This document shows positions 1 to 9,300 of a DNA stretch of 64,000 nt, in pieces. The stretch comes from Micromonospora alfalfae (GTDB lineage Bacteria; Actinomycetota; Actinomycetes; Mycobacteriales; Micromonosporaceae): the NCBI RefSeq assembly GCF_022230925.1, contig NZ_JAKKFH010000008.1:496001-560000 (forward strand), read 5' to 3'. Position 1 is the stretch's first letter; every line of letters starts with the position of its first letter. Both the position numbers and the translations under genes were made by a program. The notes under the pieces are model-generated. The model saw nothing but the letters and a program-made list of their open reading frames with translations. It was not told the origin of the DNA and did not search any database.

Positions 1-2
1 CC

Positions 3-821
3 GAGTACGCCCAGCTGCTCACCATCCACCGGCACGCCGAACAGCTCGGCTGGTGGCGCCACGTCTGGCTGCTGGCCCGCCTGCTGGACACCTATCAGCA
101 CCGCTCGGCGCTGCTGCGCGACAATGTGGACACCTCACGCCGGGGCGCCGACGCCGCCCACGCCCTGGCCGACCGATATGCGATCTGCCTGGCGGAGCGG
201 CAGCTCGGCCGGGCGCTCACCCACGCACAGCGTTACGACGACGCGCGCCGTCACCTGAACCTGGCCCTGCGGACCGCCGACGACCGTGACGACACGCTCG
301 CCATGGCGCACACCCGGCACGACCTGGCGCGCCTGTCGTCACTCGTCGGCGAGCACGGTGCCGCCCTGCGCCACGCCCGCGAGGCGTTGCGCCGCTACCG
401 CGACTGCGGCGACCCAATCGGCGAGGCCCACGCGCTGAACCGGGCGGCCCGCCAGCTCGCCGAACTGGGCGACCACCAGGCGGCTCGGACGGCCGCTCAG
501 CAGGCTCTCGCCCTGCACCAGCGGAACAGAGACCCGGCCGGTTGCGCGGTCACCCTCGACAACCTGGGCCACATCGCCCGCCTGCTGGGGCAGCCGGACG
601 AGGCGATCGGGCACTACTCGCGCGCGCTTCTGGACGGCGCGGCCAACCCGTACCTCGAAGCCGCCATGGTCGAACATCTCGGTGACGCCCACGCCGATGC
701 GGGCGACGACCAGCGTGCGGGCCTCGCCTGGCAGCGTGCCCTGACGCTCTACGAGGCGCAGTTCCGCACCGCGGAGGCCCAGCGCGTCTCCACCCGAATC
801 CTGGGCCTGGGCGGCCCGTAG
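3..821 (+). CDS. C-terminal part of a TPR regulator (probably SARP/AfsR-like), truncated by window edge
   Basis: The reading frame is open from the first complete codon of the window (base 3) to a TAG at 819-821, so the start lies outside. The 272 visible residues are almost entirely helical, alanine- and arginine-rich tetratricopeptide repeats, with recurring patterns such as DEAIGHYSRAL and GEAHALNRAA. Repeats of this kind form the C-terminal protein-interaction arm of AfsR/SARP and other NB-ARC regulators of actinomycetes; the complete SARP gene at 39.2 kb ends in the same way. No DNA-binding or nucleotide-binding domain is visible here because it would lie upstream. The assignment as a transcriptional regulator is therefore an inference; a stand-alone TPR protein is possible. 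Confidence 0.7.
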   Translation, partial: EYAQLLTIHRHAEQLGWWRHVWLLARLLDTYQHRSALLRDNVDTSRRGADAAHALADRYAICLAERQLGRALTHAQRYDDARRHLNLALRTADDRDDTLAMAHTRHDLARLSSLVGEHGAALRHAREALRRYRDCGDPIGEAHALNRAARQLAELGDHQAARTAAQQALALHQRNRDPAGCAVTLDNLGHIARLLGQPDEAIGHYSRALLDGAANPYLEAAMVEHLGDAHADAGDDQRAGLAWQRALTLYEAQFRTAEAQRVSTRILGLGGP

Positions 822-999
822 GGCGTACCGCCCTTCGACGATCTGACCGTCGTGGCCACTTGGTCGACCACCACGCTCACCACGAAATCCGGCGTCCACC
901 TCAACCACCCGAACCATGTCCAGTCCGGAGATCGGCCGGACACCCCAGGGCCGCTCCGTGCCGGTGGTGGTCGTTGTCCGGCATCGCTACGTGGTCGGT

Positions 1000-1018
1000 T
1001 GGACTGCTATATGGTCTG
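1000..1018 (+). promoter_or_regulatory. Putative promoter and operator of the MocR gene
   Basis: TGGACT at 1000-1005 and TGGTCT at 1012-1017 form a direct repeat, with a further TGGTC at 992-996. An extended -10 like TGC-TATATG lies at 1005-1013 inside the repeat. Transcription would begin about 3 to 5 bases before the GTG at 1024, giving a nearly leaderless message. MocR/PdxR-family regulators often bind direct repeats in their own promoter. No convincing -35 is seen. Confidence 0.4.
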
Positions 1019-1023
1019 TTTTC

Positions 1024-2466
1024 GTGGCAGATTCGCGGGCCAATCCGGGGGCCAGAACAGCGTCGGTGTTCGGCGTCGACCTACATCTGGACCTGACCGG
1101 CCCCGGCCTGCGCGCCGGGCTCACGGACGCCCTGCGGGAGGCCATCCGGACCGGACGTCTGGTGCCCGGCACGCGGCTACCGTCGTCCCGCTCGCTCGCG
1201 GCCGATCTTGGCGTGGCCCGCAACACCGTTGCCGACACCTACGCCGAACTGGTCGCCGAGGGCTGGATCACCGCCCGACAGGGCTCCGGAACGCGGGTGG
1301 CGAAGCGGGCCGAACCGCGCGGCGCGGCACAGACCGTAGCTCGCCCAAGGCCCGCTCAGCGCCGTCCCACGTACAGGCTGCTGCCGGGTGCACCGACCCT
1401 CGCGGAGTTTCCCCGTACGCAGTGGCTCGCCGCAGCTCGGCGGGCTCTGTCGACGGCCCCGAACGATGCCTTCGGCTACGGCGACGCTCTCGGCCGGGTG
1501 GAGCTGCGTACCGCCCTCGCGGACTATCTGGCGCGGGCTCGCGGGGTGTACGCCGAGCCGGACCGGATCGTGATCTGCGCCGGCTTCCACCATGGCCTGA
1601 CGCTGATGGCGCAGGTCCTGCGGGCGCGGCGGGTCACGGCGCTGGCTGTCGAGTCGTACGGCCTTGACGTGTATCGCGATCTGCTGACCAGCGCTGGCCT
1701 GCGCATTCCGCCCCTCTACGTCGACGAGCACGGCGCGCGCACCGACGACCTGGCGGGGTTGGACGGGGCGGGGGCGGCACTGTTGACACCGGCGCATCAG
1801 TACCCGACGGGGGTCGCGTTGACCCCGCAGCGGCGTACGGCGGCGGTGGACTGGGCCCGCGCCACCAGCGGGCTGATCTTGGAGGACGACTACGACGGGG
1901 AGTTCAGATACGACCGCCAGCCGGTGGGCGCGCTGCAGGGCCTCGACCCGGAGCGGGTGGTGTACTTCGGCACGGCGAGCAAGTCGCTGGCGCCCGGGCT
2001 GCGGCTCGGTTGGATGGTGCTGCCGAAGGAACTGGTCCCGGAGGTCGTGGCGGCCAAGGGGGACATCGACTACATGTCGAGTGCGCTGGAGCAGCTGACC
2101 CTCGCGGAATTCATCGCCTCGGGCGCGTACGACCGTCAGGTGCGCTCGATGCGTCTGCGCTACCGGCGCCGCCGCGACGAGCTGGTCGCGGCGCTGGCTC
2201 AGCGGGCGCCCGGTGTCCGCGTGACCGGGTTGGCCGCCGGGCTGCAAGCGGTCCTCGAACTTCCGCCCGGCACCGAGGGTTCGATCGTTCAGGCGGCCGA
2301 CCGCCAGGGTCTGGCGGTGGCCCGGATGGCCGACTTCCGCCACGAGCTGGCCGACTCGGGTTGGCAGTTGGCCGAGCGGGACGCCCTGGTGGTCAACTTC
2401 GCGGCTCCCTCGGACAGCGCGTGGGCGGGAGCGCTGGACGCCTTGTGCAGGGTCATGCCCCAGTAG
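1024..2466 (+). CDS. MocR/PdxR-family transcriptional regulator (GntR wHTH plus aminotransferase fold)
   Basis: The 480-residue protein has an N-terminal GntR winged helix (about residues 20-90, with LPSSRSLAADLGVARNTV) and a C-terminal fold-type I aminotransferase-like domain. The PLP lysine lies in the classic SKSLAPGLRLGW motif. MocR proteins bind PLP and regulate pyridoxal, GABA or other amino-compound metabolism; the effector here cannot be told. I chose the GTG at 1024 because it lies just after an extended -10 sequence. A longer frame back to ATG 916 would translate the promoter region and adds no domain. The gene downstream on the same strand (epimerase) starts about 390 bases later, so co-transcription is uncertain. 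A second MocR gene lies at 35.5 kb. Confidence 0.88.
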   Translation: MADSRANPGARTASVFGVDLHLDLTGPGLRAGLTDALREAIRTGRLVPGTRLPSSRSLAADLGVARNTVADTYAELVAEGWITARQGSGTRVAKRAEPRGAAQTVARPRPAQRRPTYRLLPGAPTLAEFPRTQWLAAARRALSTAPNDAFGYGDALGRVELRTALADYLARARGVYAEPDRIVICAGFHHGLTLMAQVLRARRVTALAVESYGLDVYRDLLTSAGLRIPPLYVDEHGARTDDLAGLDGAGAALLTPAHQYPTGVALTPQRRTAAVDWARATSGLILEDDYDGEFRYDRQPVGALQGLDPERVVYFGTASKSLAPGLRLGWMVLPKELVPEVVAAKGDIDYMSSALEQLTLAEFIASGAYDRQVRSMRLRYRRRRDELVAALAQRAPGVRVTGLAAGLQAVLELPPGTEGSIVQAADRQGLAVARMADFRHELADSGWQLAERDALVVNFAAPSDSAWAGALDALCRVMPQ

Positions 2467-2857
2467 TGCGTCGTCAGGTCGACAGCGTCTGGATCAAGGC
2501 CGGATTGGCCCATGGATTCGCCACCGAATTGGACCAGCGAACGGTGCCACTCGGCGCGTAACTTTGCGGCCGTGACCACGAACCAAGCACCAGTAAACGG
2601 ACAAGAGCCCCGGAGCGCGCAGCGCGCCTGAACTGGGCTGATGCCTACCAAGCATGGCTGCCGTGACAGGCCGGCGCGTCTCGCTCCGCCCCGTGGGCGA
2701 TCGCGGCGGCGGATGGCTGGACATCCCTCTCTCCCGCTGAACGACAGGGCGTCACCGGCACTGCCGTGGCGGGCCAGTCGTCGCGCGGACCGGTGGGGTC
2801 CTGCGGCGGCAGCGCACACAGCTCGACCTACCGAACCACAAACGATTGGGAGACATG
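2467..2857. other. Intergenic stretch without a supported gene
   Basis: About 390 bases lie between the MocR gene and the epimerase. Open frames here are short shadows on both strands without a ribosome-binding site or a recognisable domain. A locally less GC-rich patch near 2570-2600 could carry the epimerase promoter, but I could not place a good -35/-10 pair. Confidence 0.5.
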
Positions 2858-3439
2858 ATGCGGGTATTTCTTGCCGGTGCGTCCGGCGTCATCGGACAGC
2901 GGCTGATCCCCCGACTGGTGCAGCTGGGGCACGTGGTCGGTGGCATGACGCGATCGGCCAACAAGACGGAGCTGCTGGCGCAACTTGGCGCCGAGCCGAT
3001 CCTGTGCGACGTCTTCGACCGGGACGCGGTGATCCAGGCGGTTCGAGACTTCGCACCGGACATCATCCTGAACGAACTGACTGATCTACCGGATGAGGTG
3101 GAGAGGATCGGTGATCATGCGGAGCTGAACGCTCGCATCAGGACCGAGGGCAACCAGAACCTCATCGATGCGGCGCGGCAGAGCGGATCGCCGAAGATCC
3201 TGGCCCAGACCGTCGCCTGGCAGCTTCCGGACGGGCCCGACGCCCGGGCTGTCGCCGAGTTGGAGCGCGCCGTCCTCGCCGAGGGTGGCGTGGTGCTGAG
3301 CTACGGACAGTTCTACGGGCCCGGCACCTACAACGAGCAGCGAATCCCGGACGAGCCTCGGGTCCAGATCGATCGGGCCGCCGAGCGCACTGTGCAACTG
3401 CTGGATTCGGCGTCGGGCGTCGTCGTCATCACCGACTAA
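2858..3439 (+). CDS. Short NAD(P)-binding epimerase/dehydratase-like protein
   Basis: The 193-residue protein starts with the Rossmann signature FLAGASGVIGQ (GxxGxxG type), followed by the acidic turn and the YGPGTY segment found near the substrate pocket of extended short-chain dehydrogenases. The family usually has 250 to 330 residues, so this copy is short. The canonical YxxxK active-site pair is not obvious, so an NAD-binding or regulatory role without full epimerase activity is possible. GGGAG at 2848-2852 is five bases from the ATG at 2858, which I chose over the ATG at 2855 and an upstream TTG. It sits between a MocR gene and an MFS gene on the same strand. The substrate is unknown. 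Confidence 0.75.
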   Translation: MRVFLAGASGVIGQRLIPRLVQLGHVVGGMTRSANKTELLAQLGAEPILCDVFDRDAVIQAVRDFAPDIILNELTDLPDEVERIGDHAELNARIRTEGNQNLIDAARQSGSPKILAQTVAWQLPDGPDARAVAELERAVLAEGGVVLSYGQFYGPGTYNEQRIPDEPRVQIDRAAERTVQLLDSASGVVVITD

Positions 3440-3581
3440 CGATCACGATCCGGCCGCCGCGCCGCACCGCACCCGGCCGTGGGCCAGACCCGGGCCCGAC
3501 GGCAGTGGCCCGGCGGCCGAATCCCCTTCCCACCGTCACCAATTCTTCGGCCCATCGCTGCGGCCACCCCATGGAGCTGTC

Positions 3582-4814
3582 ATGTCCTCGATTCCGGGAA
3601 CCATCGACGCGCCCTCGACCCGTCGGCGGCGCACCCTCCCCGCCGGCCTGGCGTTGACAGGTGCGGCGCTCGCGTTCACCAGCCTTTATCTCGCGGCGGG
3701 TGTGCTGACGCCCCTGCTGGTGCTCTACCGCCAGCAGTGGAACTTCGCGCCGTCGCTACTCACGCTGGCGTTCGCTGTCTACGCGATCGGCTTCCTCGCC
3801 GCCGTCCTCACCCTGGGGTCGCTGTCCGACCATGTCGGCCGGCGCCCGGTGCTGATCGGCGCGCTGGTGATCCAACTCGCGTCGAACGCCCTGTTCCTCG
3901 TCGCCCCCGACGTGAGCTGGGTGATCGCCGGGCGCATCGTGCAAGGTGTCGCCAGCGGCGCGGCGACGGCAGCCTTCACCGCAGCGCTCGTCGAACTCGC
4001 TCCACCGAACAGAAAGAGACTGGGTACGGTCCTGGGCAGTGTCGGCCTGACCGGTGGGCTGAGTGCCGGCTCCCTGCTGGCCGGTCTCGCCATCCAGCTC
4101 ACGCCCAGGGCGAACTCGATCGTCTTCGCCGTCCTCATCGTCCTCACGATTCTCGGTGCCGTCGTCATCGCCCTGTCTCCGGAGACCATGCCCCGTACCG
4201 CGGGTGCGCTCCGCTCGATGGTTCCGCGCGTCGCCATCCCGCCCGCCGCCCGAGCGGAGTTCGCCGCCGCGGCGCCGGTGGTCGCCGCCGTCTGGATGCT
4301 CGCAGGTCTCTCCGGCGGGCTGGCCCCGAGCATGGTCCGCAGCGTCTTCCATCTGGACAGTGGCCTGCTCAACGGCGTGGCCGGGTTCATCGCGCCGGCG
4401 GTTTCGGCAATCGTCGGACTTGCCTTCGCCCGCATCGACCCGCGGCGAGCGATGATCATCGGAATCTACGCGTCCCTCGCCGGGGCCATCGGCATCATCG
4501 GTGGAGTGTTCGCCGGAAGCCTGGCCGTCATGATCATCGGGCAGGCTGTCGCCGGTGTCGGCTTCGGTGCGTCCTTCACCGCCGCGCTACGCCTCATCTT
4601 CCCGCTCGCGGCAGCGCACCAGCGCGCGGGAGTCGTCGGCGGAATCTACGTCGTCTCCTACCTCGCCTTCGGGCTACCCATCGTCATCGAGGGGCAGCTC
4701 GTCGGCCCTCTCGGCGAGGTGCCGGCAGTCGTCTGCTACACCGCGTTGACCGTCCTCCTGACGCTCATCAGCCTCGCCGGCCAGACCCGGATCAGAGGGC
4801 GCACCCGCGGCTGA
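3582..4814 (+). CDS. MFS transporter, 12-TM exporter type
   Basis: The 410-residue hydrophobic protein has about twelve predicted membrane spans and no large soluble domain. The loop between TM2 and TM3 carries the MFS signature GSLSDHVGRRPV (motif A), which defines the major facilitator superfamily. The N-terminus is basic and short (TRRRR). Small drug/H+ antiporters of the DHA1 group have this size and layout, so export of a small molecule is the likeliest role, but the substrate is not predictable. The gene ends 16 bases before the convergent RibD-fold gene. Confidence 0.88.
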   Translation: MSSIPGTIDAPSTRRRRTLPAGLALTGAALAFTSLYLAAGVLTPLLVLYRQQWNFAPSLLTLAFAVYAIGFLAAVLTLGSLSDHVGRRPVLIGALVIQLASNALFLVAPDVSWVIAGRIVQGVASGAATAAFTAALVELAPPNRKRLGTVLGSVGLTGGLSAGSLLAGLAIQLTPRANSIVFAVLIVLTILGAVVIALSPETMPRTAGALRSMVPRVAIPPAARAEFAAAAPVVAAVWMLAGLSGGLAPSMVRSVFHLDSGLLNGVAGFIAPAVSAIVGLAFARIDPRRAMIIGIYASLAGAIGIIGGVFAGSLAVMIIGQAVAGVGFGASFTAALRLIFPLAAAHQRAGVVGGIYVVSYLAFGLPIVIEGQLVGPLGEVPAVVCYTALTVLLTLISLAGQTRIRGRTRG

Positions 4815-4830
4815 CGGACGCTCGGGTCGG

Positions 4831-5412
4831 TCAACGGCGCACCCGACAGCGCAGGTGAAGCACCCGGTTGCCCTGAATCACCACGTCAGGATCGTCCAAC
4901 AGGTGCTGCGCGTGGACCGACCCGAAGTAGCGCTTGCCGGACCCGAACACGACAGGTACGACGTCCATGCGCACCTCGTCGACCAGGCCCGCGGCAAGCA
5001 CCTGGCCGCCGACGTCGCCAGCGGCGACCTCGACGATGCGGTCCCCCGCGAGCTCCTGCGCCCTGGCCACGGCTGCCTTGACGCCGTCGACGAAGTGAAA
5101 CGGCGCCTCGGGGTCCCACCCCTCGGGCTTCGGCCGGTGCGTCACGACGACCACGTGGTCGATCCCGCTCGGAGGCTTCCCGTCCCAGCCGTCCGTCATG
5201 TCGAAGACATGGCGGCCGGCGATCGTCACCCCGATCTGGTCCCAGTACGGTCGGATGTAGTCGAAGGACGCCTGTGACACCTTCAACGCGCCGCTCTCGT
5301 CCAACGGGACGTCACCGCTGGTCAACCAGTCGAACAGCGGTCCGGGCTGGTCGTTCTCGTCGGCGATGAAGCCATCCACCGACACCGAGCTGTACATGAC
5401 TACTTCGCCCAT
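4831..5412 (-). CDS. Dihydrofolate reductase/RibD C-terminal family protein
   Basis: The 193-residue protein shows the RibD-C/DHFR-like fold: an N-terminal strand with SVSVDGFIAD, the central IAGRHVFDM segment, a glycine-rich stretch AAGDVGGQVLAAGLVDE that binds the NADPH phosphates, and the closing VVFGSGKRYFG. Many actinomycete paralogues of this family are stand-alone NADPH-dependent reductases of unknown substrate, not true folate enzymes. AGAGGAG sits seven bases before the ATG at 5412, so I prefer it to the upstream TTG. The AraC gene lies 66 bases upstream on the same strand and is a plausible regulator. The 3' end is 16 bases from the convergent MFS gene. Confidence 0.87.
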   Translation of the reverse strand: MGEVVMYSSVSVDGFIADENDQPGPLFDWLTSGDVPLDESGALKVSQASFDYIRPYWDQIGVTIAGRHVFDMTDGWDGKPPSGIDHVVVVTHRPKPEGWDPEAPFHFVDGVKAAVARAQELAGDRIVEVAAGDVGGQVLAAGLVDEVRMDVVPVVFGSGKRYFGSVHAQHLLDDPDVVIQGNRVLHLRCRVRR

Positions 5413-5478
5413 GGGCAAGCTCCTCTGCTTGGAATGCCCTGAGGTTAGAGTTTCGTGGGCTGTCGCTCTTGTAAGGAA

Positions 5479-6318
5479 TCAATCGGTCGGTAGCGGCCAG
5501 CCGTCCAGCACGTGGCCGGGATGTTCGCGCAGGAACCGCCGCCTGACTTCGACGTACCGGGTCGGTGTGAGCCCGGTGAAGGCCCGGAACTCGTGGCCGA
5601 AGTGGGCCTGGTCGAAGTAGCCTGCACCACCGGCGAGGTCGGCCCAGTCGACCGGTTCGGCGGGGTTGATCGACAGCACTGTGGCGGCGAAGCGGTAGCT
5701 GCGGGCCAACCGCTTCGGCGTGACGCCGATGAGCTCCTTGAACCGCTGCGCCAGGTGCGTGCTGCTGACACCGGCGGAAACCCTCAGGTCATCGATCGCC
5801 ACCGCCCCGCTGGTCGCGGCGATGATGCGGCTCGTACGGCGGACCAGCCCCAGGCCGGCCGCGTCGCCCAGCCGTCGCATCAGCTCCTCCTCAAGCAGCG
5901 TCAACATCTCGTGGGGTCCGTCGGCCGTGGCCAGCCGGTCGCGCAGCTCAGCAGTGGCGGGTCGGCCCCACACCTGCTCCACCGTCACCGGCCGGTCGCA
6001 CAGCTGCACTGCGGGCATCGGCAGGAACGGCGCCAGCCCCCACGGCTTGAAGTGCACGCCGATGGACCGGGTCCGGGGTGGATAGCCGAACTCGAACGCG
6101 CGGCTGGGCGTGGTGACCACGCAGCCGTCGGCGTACTCGGCCGTCTCGATCTCGGTGCCGGCCCGAATGCGAAACGGTGCCCCGAGGTTGACGATGAGGA
6201 ACGCCGCCGGGCTTGCCGGCAGCGTCAGCCGGGCGTACGGCGGCGCACCCTCCAGGTAGTAGAGGTCGTCGATCAGCCCGTCCAGCGGCGGTCGAGGCAC
6301 TCTGGACACGTACTCCAC
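5479..6318 (-). CDS. AraC-family transcriptional regulator
   Basis: The protein has an N-terminal sensor region (starting VPRPPLDGLIDDLYYLEG) of the kind found in actinomycete AraC regulators, followed by a C-terminal double helix-turn-helix. The second HTH contains the hallmark GYFDQAHFGHEFRAFTGLTP and ends PTRYVEVRR. I prefer the GTG at 6318, which gives 279 residues and the usual family N-terminus. A GTG at 6363 would overlap the end of the Tc gene and add 15 unlikely residues. The first co-directional gene downstream encodes the RibD-fold protein, a probable target. The gene follows the TcB-TcC gene on the same strand, so read-through from the toxin genes is possible. Confidence 0.88.
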   Translation of the reverse strand: MEYVSRVPRPPLDGLIDDLYYLEGAPPYARLTLPASPAAFLIVNLGAPFRIRAGTEIETAEYADGCVVTTPSRAFEFGYPPRTRSIGVHFKPWGLAPFLPMPAVQLCDRPVTVEQVWGRPATAELRDRLATADGPHEMLTLLEEELMRRLGDAAGLGLVRRTSRIIAATSGAVAIDDLRVSAGVSSTHLAQRFKELIGVTPKRLARSYRFAATVLSINPAEPVDWADLAGGAGYFDQAHFGHEFRAFTGLTPTRYVEVRRRFLREHPGHVLDGWPLPTD

Positions 6319-6356
6319 GCCCACAGTATCGCCGACGTGACAGCGGGGAACGTGGG

Positions 6357-9300
6357 TCACCACCAGTCGAAGTAGCGGCCCGCGTGAAAGATCCCCACGC
6401 CGATGGCGGCGACGACGCCGACCACGAGCACGACCGGAGCGATCACCACGCTGCCGGCCGCGATGCCGATAGCGCCAGCGGCGATGGCCAGACCCGCCCC
6501 GATGCCGACGCCGCCGGCCACCACCCCTGGCGTGTCGCCGGCCTCGGCGGCCCGGTTCATGCTGACGTACGAGACGGCGGCCAGACCCATGCCACCGATC
6601 ACCAGTCCGGCGGTCATCGCGCTGACCGTGGCGACAGTGGCACCGGGCACGGCGATGGCGTACAGCTCCAGGCCACCGCCGACCGCGCCGAGCGCGTCAC
6701 CGACGCCCATCTCCCAGTCGCCGTGCTGGTAGTCGCCCCACAGGGCGAACGCCGACAGACCGAACCCGACGACGCTGAGCCCCTTGCCGAGCATCCCGGT
6801 CCGGCCCGGCAGTCCGCGCACGTGCTCCGGGGCCGTGGCACTGGCCGGGATGTCCCGCCCGCGTCCCGGGTTGGTCGCCGTGCGGATCGCGTTTCCGGCG
6901 CTGGCCGGCGCGTCGGTCTCGGTGATGATGACGGCCTGGGACCGCTTGCCGGCCATAGTGCTCGGGTTGGCCTGGATCGCGGCGTCCGCGTCCCGGGTCG
7001 CCTCCCGGGCGATGTCACCGGCCTTGCCGTACCGGTCGGTCGACCTGACCTGCTTGACCGCGGTGCTGGTCTCCAGATCGAAGTCCGCCGTGTTGTCGCG
7101 CCACGGCACGCCGTACAGCCATTCGAGGATGTTGCCGCGGAACGTCCCCCGGCCGCCCTTGAACTTGAAGTTCCAGATGAACTTCTCGGCGGCGGGCGCG
7201 GTGTGCGCGGCAGCGCCACCGGTGACGCCGGGTGCGGCCGGCGTCTTGCCGGCGGAGTCGGCCGGCGGCGCGGCCGGTGGCGGTTCGGGTGGTGGGGCCG
7301 GCGTGGGTGGTGGCGGCTCGGCAGGTGGCGGCTCCGGTGGCGGCGGGGGTGGCGCCGGCTTCGGTTTCGGCGGTGCGGGAGGCGGCAGCACGGCGTGCAG
7401 CACCCAGGTGCCGCCCGGATGCTCGGACCAGTTGCCTCCCTCCAGGTTGAGGGTGACGTTGGCCTGGTAGTAGATGACCGAGTTCTTGTTGTTGATCCGT
7501 GGGTCGAGGGTTGCGCCGTGACTGTTGAGATAGCGGCGGAAGTCCTCCACAGTGGGGTTCTCGGACCCGGTGAAGTGGGACTCCGTGATGGAGATGTCGT
7601 GGGTTTCCGGCCCCTTGACAGTGGTGGGCTTGAACCCGGCCGGATCGGCCATTCCCACCGGATTGTTGCGGCAGTACCGGAACAGGTTGCCCCCGTCGGC
7701 GAAGCCGCCCGGATCGCTGCTCGCCCACCTGCCCAGCCACGGCACGTAGTACCGAGCGCCGGCGTAGCAGAAACCCGTCTCGTCGTCGACCTCGTGCCCG
7801 CCGAAGCGGTACCGCTTCAGGCTGAGGTCGTTGCCCGGCCGGCCGTACCGGTACGCGGTGGTGCCGTACGGGTGGTACTCCTCGTAGGAGATGAGCGCCC
7901 CTGCCGCGTCGGTCTCCAGCACGGCCGAACCGAGGTGGTTGCTGAGTTGGTAACGGATCAGCGGAACGCCGAGCGGGTTGGCCGGGTCGAAGCCGCCGAC
8001 GTCGACGGTCTTGACGTCCACCTGGGCGACCGGGCCGGTGTCGTCGGCGATGGTGGTGGTCCATCGTTCGTGCTGGAGGGTGCCGGTGACCCGGTTGCGC
8101 CGCCGGAACACTGTGACCGCACCCAGGAAGATCCATTCAAGTTGGACGCTGCCCGGCCGGTCCACGACCTTGCGAAGCCGCTGCCCGCTCGCGGCGTAGA
8201 CGAACCGGGCTTCGCCACCGCCACCGAGGTCGACCCGACGGAGCTGGTCGTGGACGTTCCACTCCAGGGCCGGCAGGTGCGGCATGACGGTCAGGTTGCC
8301 GACGGCGTCGTGCGCGTACAGGGCCGAGTAGGGGCCGCCGTCGGCGTCGCCGGGCAGGCTCGTGGCGGCCAGCCGGTTCGTGGCGTCGGCCGGGTCGTCC
8401 TGGTACGCGTACCGGTAGTGCCGGGTCCAGCCGGCACCCACCCCGGCCTGCGTCCGGAACCGGTGCCGGAGCACCGTGAGGTTGCCCAGCGGGTCGTACT
8501 CGTACTCCTCGGTGTAGGCACGTACCGCGCCGGCATCGGTGAGGCTACCGGCGGGCGGCACGTCGGTCTGGTCGCGGATCGCGTCGTTCGGCGCCCCGGC
8601 CAACTCCCGCCCGCTCGCCCGGATCAACTGGTAGAGCGGGTCGTACGCGTAGTCGCTGGCCGCCGGCACCGCCGCGTTGCCAAAGAAGGTGGGCGCGCCC
8701 GGCTCGGCCACCCGGGTCAGGTTGCCCACCGGGTCGTAGGTGTAGCGCAGGTCGCGCACCCCGGCGGTGAGCAGACGTTCCAACCGGAACGTCATCGGGT
8801 CGTAGAAGTACTCGGTGACCAGGCCGTTGCCGTGCCGTGCGAACCGCCGCCGACCCAGCGCGTCGTAGTCCTGCTCGGACAGGAACTCCACCTCAGCGCC
8901 CTGGCCGCGCAGCCGCGCGGTGAGCCGGCCCAGCATGCCGCCCTCAAGGTAGGTCGGTCGCAGCTCGGTGGCGTCGGGCAGGGTGACCAGTGTTGGACGG
9001 TTCACCGCGTCGTACTCGGCGGCGGTGCCGAAGACCTCGCTCTCCAGCAGTGGCGCCGCTGCGGCCAGCAGCGCGGCGTGGTCGGGCGCGGCGGCCACCG
9101 GTGACCAGTCCGGGCCGTCGACGTGGTCGGTGGCGAGTCTCCGTTCGGCGCGGTGCGGGTTGCCCTTGAAGTCCACCTCGGGCACCCGCACCTGGCCCGC
9201 CGGGTCGAACACCAGGTACGGCACGCCGTGCAGGCCCAGCGTCGCCGCGTCCGGATGCCGGTCGCCGAAGACCACGTACTGCACACAACGCTCCGCGCCG

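Noticed and set aside
916..1023. Extended start of the MocR protein at ATG 916
   Set aside because: The extra 36 residues cover the likely promoter and operator and show no conserved start of the family.
6213..9104. Very long open frames antisense to the Tc genes (up to about 1160 codons)
   Set aside because: They are typical side effects of high GC with third-position bias, low-complexity in Arg, Val, Gly and Gln, without a recognisable domain. The sense frames hold full Tc architecture.
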